From the NCBI GenBank assembly GCA_023443285.1, contig JAEZVB010000007.1:1-7137 (forward strand): 7,137 bases of DNA. Direction: 5' to 3'. The notes beneath the pieces were generated by a model. The model searched no databases. It was not told the origin of the DNA and saw only the letters and a program-made list of their open reading frames with translations. A program made the translations under genes and the position numbers. Source of the stretch: Bacillota bacterium (GTDB lineage: Bacteria; Bacillota; Negativicutes; Sporomusales; Sporomusaceae). Below are positions 5,299 through 7,137 of this stretch, piece by piece. Every line of letters starts with the position of its first letter. Position 1 is the stretch's first letter.

Positions 5299-6255
5299 AT
5301 GAAAAACAAATTAAGACTGATCAATATGAATAATGTTGAAATCGAAGAAATCAAATGGGTGTGGCATCCGTACATTCCCTACGGTAAATTAACCATTGTG
5401 CAAGGCGACCCCGGTGAGGGCAAAACAACCTTTGTACTTTCGCTTATTGCATTGCTTACAACAGGACAACCATTGCCGGAAAGTGGTACTGCAATAGAGC
5501 CAATCAATGTCATTTATCAAAAGGCAGAGGACGGGCTGGCAGATACCATCAAGCCAAGGCTTGTTGCGGCAGGTGCAGATTGCTCAAAGGTAATGGTCAT
5601 TGATGAAAGTGAAAAAGAGCTGACGATGTGTGACGAGCGTTTGGAGCAAGCCATTTTGCAAACAGGTGCAAAACTTGTAGTGCTTGACCCGTTGCAGGCA
5701 TATCTCGGTGGCAGTGTGGATATGCACAGGGCAAACGAGGTTCGTCCAATTTTCAAAAAGCTTGCAGCACTTGCAGAAAATACAGGCTGCGCGATTATTC
5801 TGATTGGTCACATGAATAAAACGCAGGGTGTGAAGTCCAGTTACCGTGGTCTTGGTTCAATTGACTTTCGTGCAGCGGCAAGAAGTGTGCTTGTAGTCGG
5901 TCGCTTAAAAGAAGAACCGACTGTGAGAATTGTCGCACACGACAAAAGCAGTCTTGCGCCTGAGGGCAAAGCCATTGCGTTTGAAATAAATCCTGATACA
6001 GGCTTTGCATGGAAAGGTTATTGTGACACTACCGTTGAGGAACTGCTCTCTGGACGAGCATCACTCATCAGTAAAACTACACAGGCTGAAAATATGCTGA
6101 CCGAAATGCTTGCAGATGGTGAAATTACTTCCGATGAATTGCTAACACAGGCTACCTCTATTGGAATATCAGAACGAACTCTTAAAAATGCCAAACAAAA
6201 TCTCGGTGTAAAATCTCGCAAGGTAGGAGACAAATGGTTTTCTTATCTGGAATAA
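5299..6255 (+). CDS. RepA-like AAA-family ATPase / helicase of a mobile element
   Basis: 318 residues from ATG 5299, preceded by GAGAGGA (5285-5291); the in-frame GTG at 5242 would add 19 residues across the strong ribosome site and is less likely. Residues 20-45 hold the lead-in WVWHPYIPYGKLTIVQG and Walker A GDPGEGKTT (36-44). Walker B is KLVVLDPLQAY (125-135), and GHMNKTQG (170-177) is the conserved sensor-like stretch of RecA-fold RepA/DnaB-type ATPases. The C-terminal 60 residues (ENMLTEMLADGEITSDELL, then SERTLKNAKQNLGV) look like a winged-helix DNA-binding domain. Proteins of this kind sit beside mobC and relaxase genes in Tn1549-like elements, where they are thought to help replicate or unwind the excised circle; that role is inferred. 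It is the first gene of the operon and ends 218 bases before mobC, with the candidate oriT in between. Confidence 0.85.
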   Translation: MKNKLRLINMNNVEIEEIKWVWHPYIPYGKLTIVQGDPGEGKTTFVLSLIALLTTGQPLPESGTAIEPINVIYQKAEDGLADTIKPRLVAAGADCSKVMVIDESEKELTMCDERLEQAILQTGAKLVVLDPLQAYLGGSVDMHRANEVRPIFKKLAALAENTGCAIILIGHMNKTQGVKSSYRGLGSIDFRAAARSVLVVGRLKEEPTVRIVAHDKSSLAPEGKAIAFEINPDTGFAWKGYCDTTVEELLSGRASLISKTTQAENMLTEMLADGEITSDELLTQATSIGISERTLKNAKQNLGVKSRKVGDKWFSYLE

Positions 6256-6265
6256 AAAATCAAGA

Positions 6266-6306
6266 GGGCAAGAGGGTAATGTTCTTAGTACCCTGCCTCC
6301 TTGCCT
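6266..6306 (+). repeat. Bulged hairpin right after the ATPase gene, possible terminator
   Basis: GGCAAG (6267-6272) pairs with CTTGCC (6300-6305), and AGGGTA (6273-6278) pairs with TACCCT (6289-6294), leaving a five-base bulge on the right arm and a ten-base loop. A pyrimidine-rich tract (TTCTTCTTTTCTC) follows. It may terminate or slow transcription leaving the ATPase gene, or be the left edge of the transfer origin. Confidence 0.4.
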
Positions 6307-6341
6307 TCTTCTTTTCTCTGATATTTAAGGCGTTAGAATTA

Positions 6342-6440
6342 CCGTTCTACCCACCTTGGGTGGGGCGAGCAGAGCAGGCGTGTATACGCCCGCAACTCGC
6401 CACTTTTCGGGCAGAAGCCCGTACCCACTTTACAAGAGTT
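6342..6440 (+). other. oriT: Candidate origin of transfer (oriT)
   Basis: This non-coding gap just upstream of mobC and the relaxase is packed with inverted repeats: CCCACC (6350-6355) with GGTGGG (6359-6364); GGCGAG (6364-6369) with CTCGCC (6396-6401), enclosing GGCGT (6377-6381) with ACGCC (6386-6390); and CGGGC (6408-6412) with GCCCG (6417-6421) around an AGAA loop. The last hairpin is flanked by direct repeats CCACTTT (6400-6406 and 6425-6431). A relaxase-binding hairpin followed by a short conserved nick region is the usual oriT plan, and TACCCACTTTAC (6422-6433) is the natural nick-region candidate. The gap is also clearly GC-richer than its surroundings. The exact nick cannot be placed by eye. 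Confidence 0.6.
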
Positions 6441-6473
6441 GAAAAAACAGATAATGAGGAGTTGAAATATCCA

Positions 6474-6938
6474 ATGAAAGATAAATTTGAAACATTCAGG
6501 GCTTCCGAGAGGGAGCGACAAGAGTTAAAACGTATGGCGAAAAAATCAAAGATGAGCAAGTCTGATTACATTCGTCACTGTGTTTTCAATAAAGAAATCG
6601 TTGTAATTGATGGTCTTGATGACTTTGCAAAACAGCTAAAAGCAATCGGAAATAACTTAAATCAGCTGACTACCCGTGCTAATATGGGACATTTTGAAAC
6701 TATTAATTTAGCGGAAACTAAGGAGCAGTTAGGAAAAATCTATGAGAAGTTGACTGCATTGTGTCGTCAGGAATCTGTGGAACAGGTTGCTAAATTTGTA
6801 AATGATGAAGAAATCAATTCGATTGTTAAAACGGAAAATGTGGTTTTCAAACAAGAGGTTAAGCAAGACCTGTCATATGAATTAGAGGTTGAGAACGAAA
6901 GAAAAGGCTTACTTTCATTTTTGAACAGGAGGTCTTAA
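6474..6938 (+). CDS. mobC: MobC-like plasmid mobilization accessory protein
   Basis: 154 residues from ATG 6474, with GAGGAG (6456-6461) twelve bases upstream. The longer open frame beginning at ATG 6234 is rejected as a start because it would run through the ATPase end and the inverted repeats. Residues 4-38 (KFETFRASERERQELKRMAK, then MSKSDYIRHCVF) have the ribbon-helix-helix pattern of MobC DNA-binding domains. Residues 55-71 carry the family signature (LKAIGNNLNQLTTRANMG). The C-terminal third is acidic and less conserved, with a final GLLSFLNRR. MobC proteins bind oriT next to the relaxase and help open the DNA at the nick. The gene lies directly after the candidate oriT and overlaps the relaxase start by one base, so the two are surely translated together. 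Confidence 0.87.
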   Translation: MKDKFETFRASERERQELKRMAKKSKMSKSDYIRHCVFNKEIVVIDGLDDFAKQLKAIGNNLNQLTTRANMGHFETINLAETKEQLGKIYEKLTALCRQESVEQVAKFVNDEEINSIVKTENVVFKQEVKQDLSYELEVENERKGLLSFLNRRS

Positions 6939-7137
6939 TGGCAACTGTAAACTATATTCCCTACAAAAAGCAATCTGCATTTACCATGCGTGGTGTGATG
7001 ATGTATGTTTCTTTGCCCGAAAAAACTTTATTACAAGACGAGGGATACAAGTTAATTACCGGAATTAACTGCTGTGCCGAAACAGCAGTTTCAGAATTTA
7101 CTGCAACTAAAGCACGATACAAAAAGAATGATCAAGT
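6938..7137 (+). CDS. Relaxase / mobilization nuclease, N-terminus (partial)
   Basis: The first 66 codons of a gene that runs off the window. ATG 6938 shares its A with the mobC stop (TAATG), and AGGAGG (6927-6932) lies five bases upstream, giving strong, coupled translation. The sequence begins MATVNYIPYKKQSAFTMRGV and continues with YKLITGINCC and TATKARYKKND. This matches the N-terminus of the MobA/VirD2-type relaxases of Tn1549-like Firmicute elements, which nick oriT and stay bound to the 5' end during transfer. The catalytic histidine motif lies further on and is not in the window, so the call rests on the N-terminal pattern plus its place after oriT and mobC. Confidence 0.82.
   Translation, partial: MATVNYIPYKKQSAFTMRGVMMYVSLPEKTLLQDEGYKLITGINCCAETAVSEFTATKARYKKNDQ

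Noticed and set aside
5517..6233. Several 70-80 codon minus-strand frames across the ATPase gene
   Set aside because: They are mirror frames of a clear coding gene with no independent signals.
6234..6473. N-terminal extension of the MobC frame from ATG 6234
   Set aside because: It overlaps the ATPase end, runs through the inverted repeats of the candidate oriT, and has no ribosome site, while ATG 6474 starts exactly at the family-like sequence.

Overview
The window looks like part of an integrative and conjugative (or mobilizable) element from a low-GC Firmicute, most likely a gut Clostridia. The evidence is strong AGGAGG-type ribosome sites, sigma-A-like TTGACA promoters, AT-rich coding sequence, and a mobilization block (RepA-like ATPase, candidate oriT, MobC-like protein, relaxase) arranged like Tn1549-type elements. 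The host is inferred from style, not from a marker gene.

Left part (1-3807) is a defence cargo on the + strand. It begins with the 3' end of a type I restriction specificity gene (hsdS). Two bases later comes a 430-residue TPR protein with a cold-shock-like domain at its C-terminus. Then follow two genes with their own near-consensus promoter: a 572-residue fusion of a complete RNase HI (viroplasmin-like N-domain plus RNase H catalytic domain) to an RnlA-type HEPN ribonuclease toxin, and a 117-residue RnlB-type antitoxin. In E. coli, RnlA is a separate protein whose toxicity and inhibition by RnlB both depend on host RNase HI, so this fusion puts the toxin and its cofactor in one chain. A Shine-Dalgarno sequence and in-frame ATG sit exactly at the domain junction and could also yield a free 359-residue RnlA.

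Middle part (3808-5298) holds no convincing intact gene. It contains two decayed pieces of one small gene family (4041-4269 and 4557-4709), a 24-codon ORF, a strong rho-independent terminator (4361-4397), a hairpin (4816-4840), and then a good promoter (4990-5018) with a leader of about 275 bases rich in secondary structure that feeds the mobilization operon.

Right part (5299-7137) is the mobilization module: a RepA-like AAA ATPase, an inverted-repeat-rich gap that is a candidate oriT, a MobC-like ribbon-helix-helix accessory protein, and the start of a relaxase whose ATG overlaps the mobC stop codon. Together this suggests a mobile element that transfers by relaxase and carries a restriction plus abortive-infection cargo directly beside its transfer origin.
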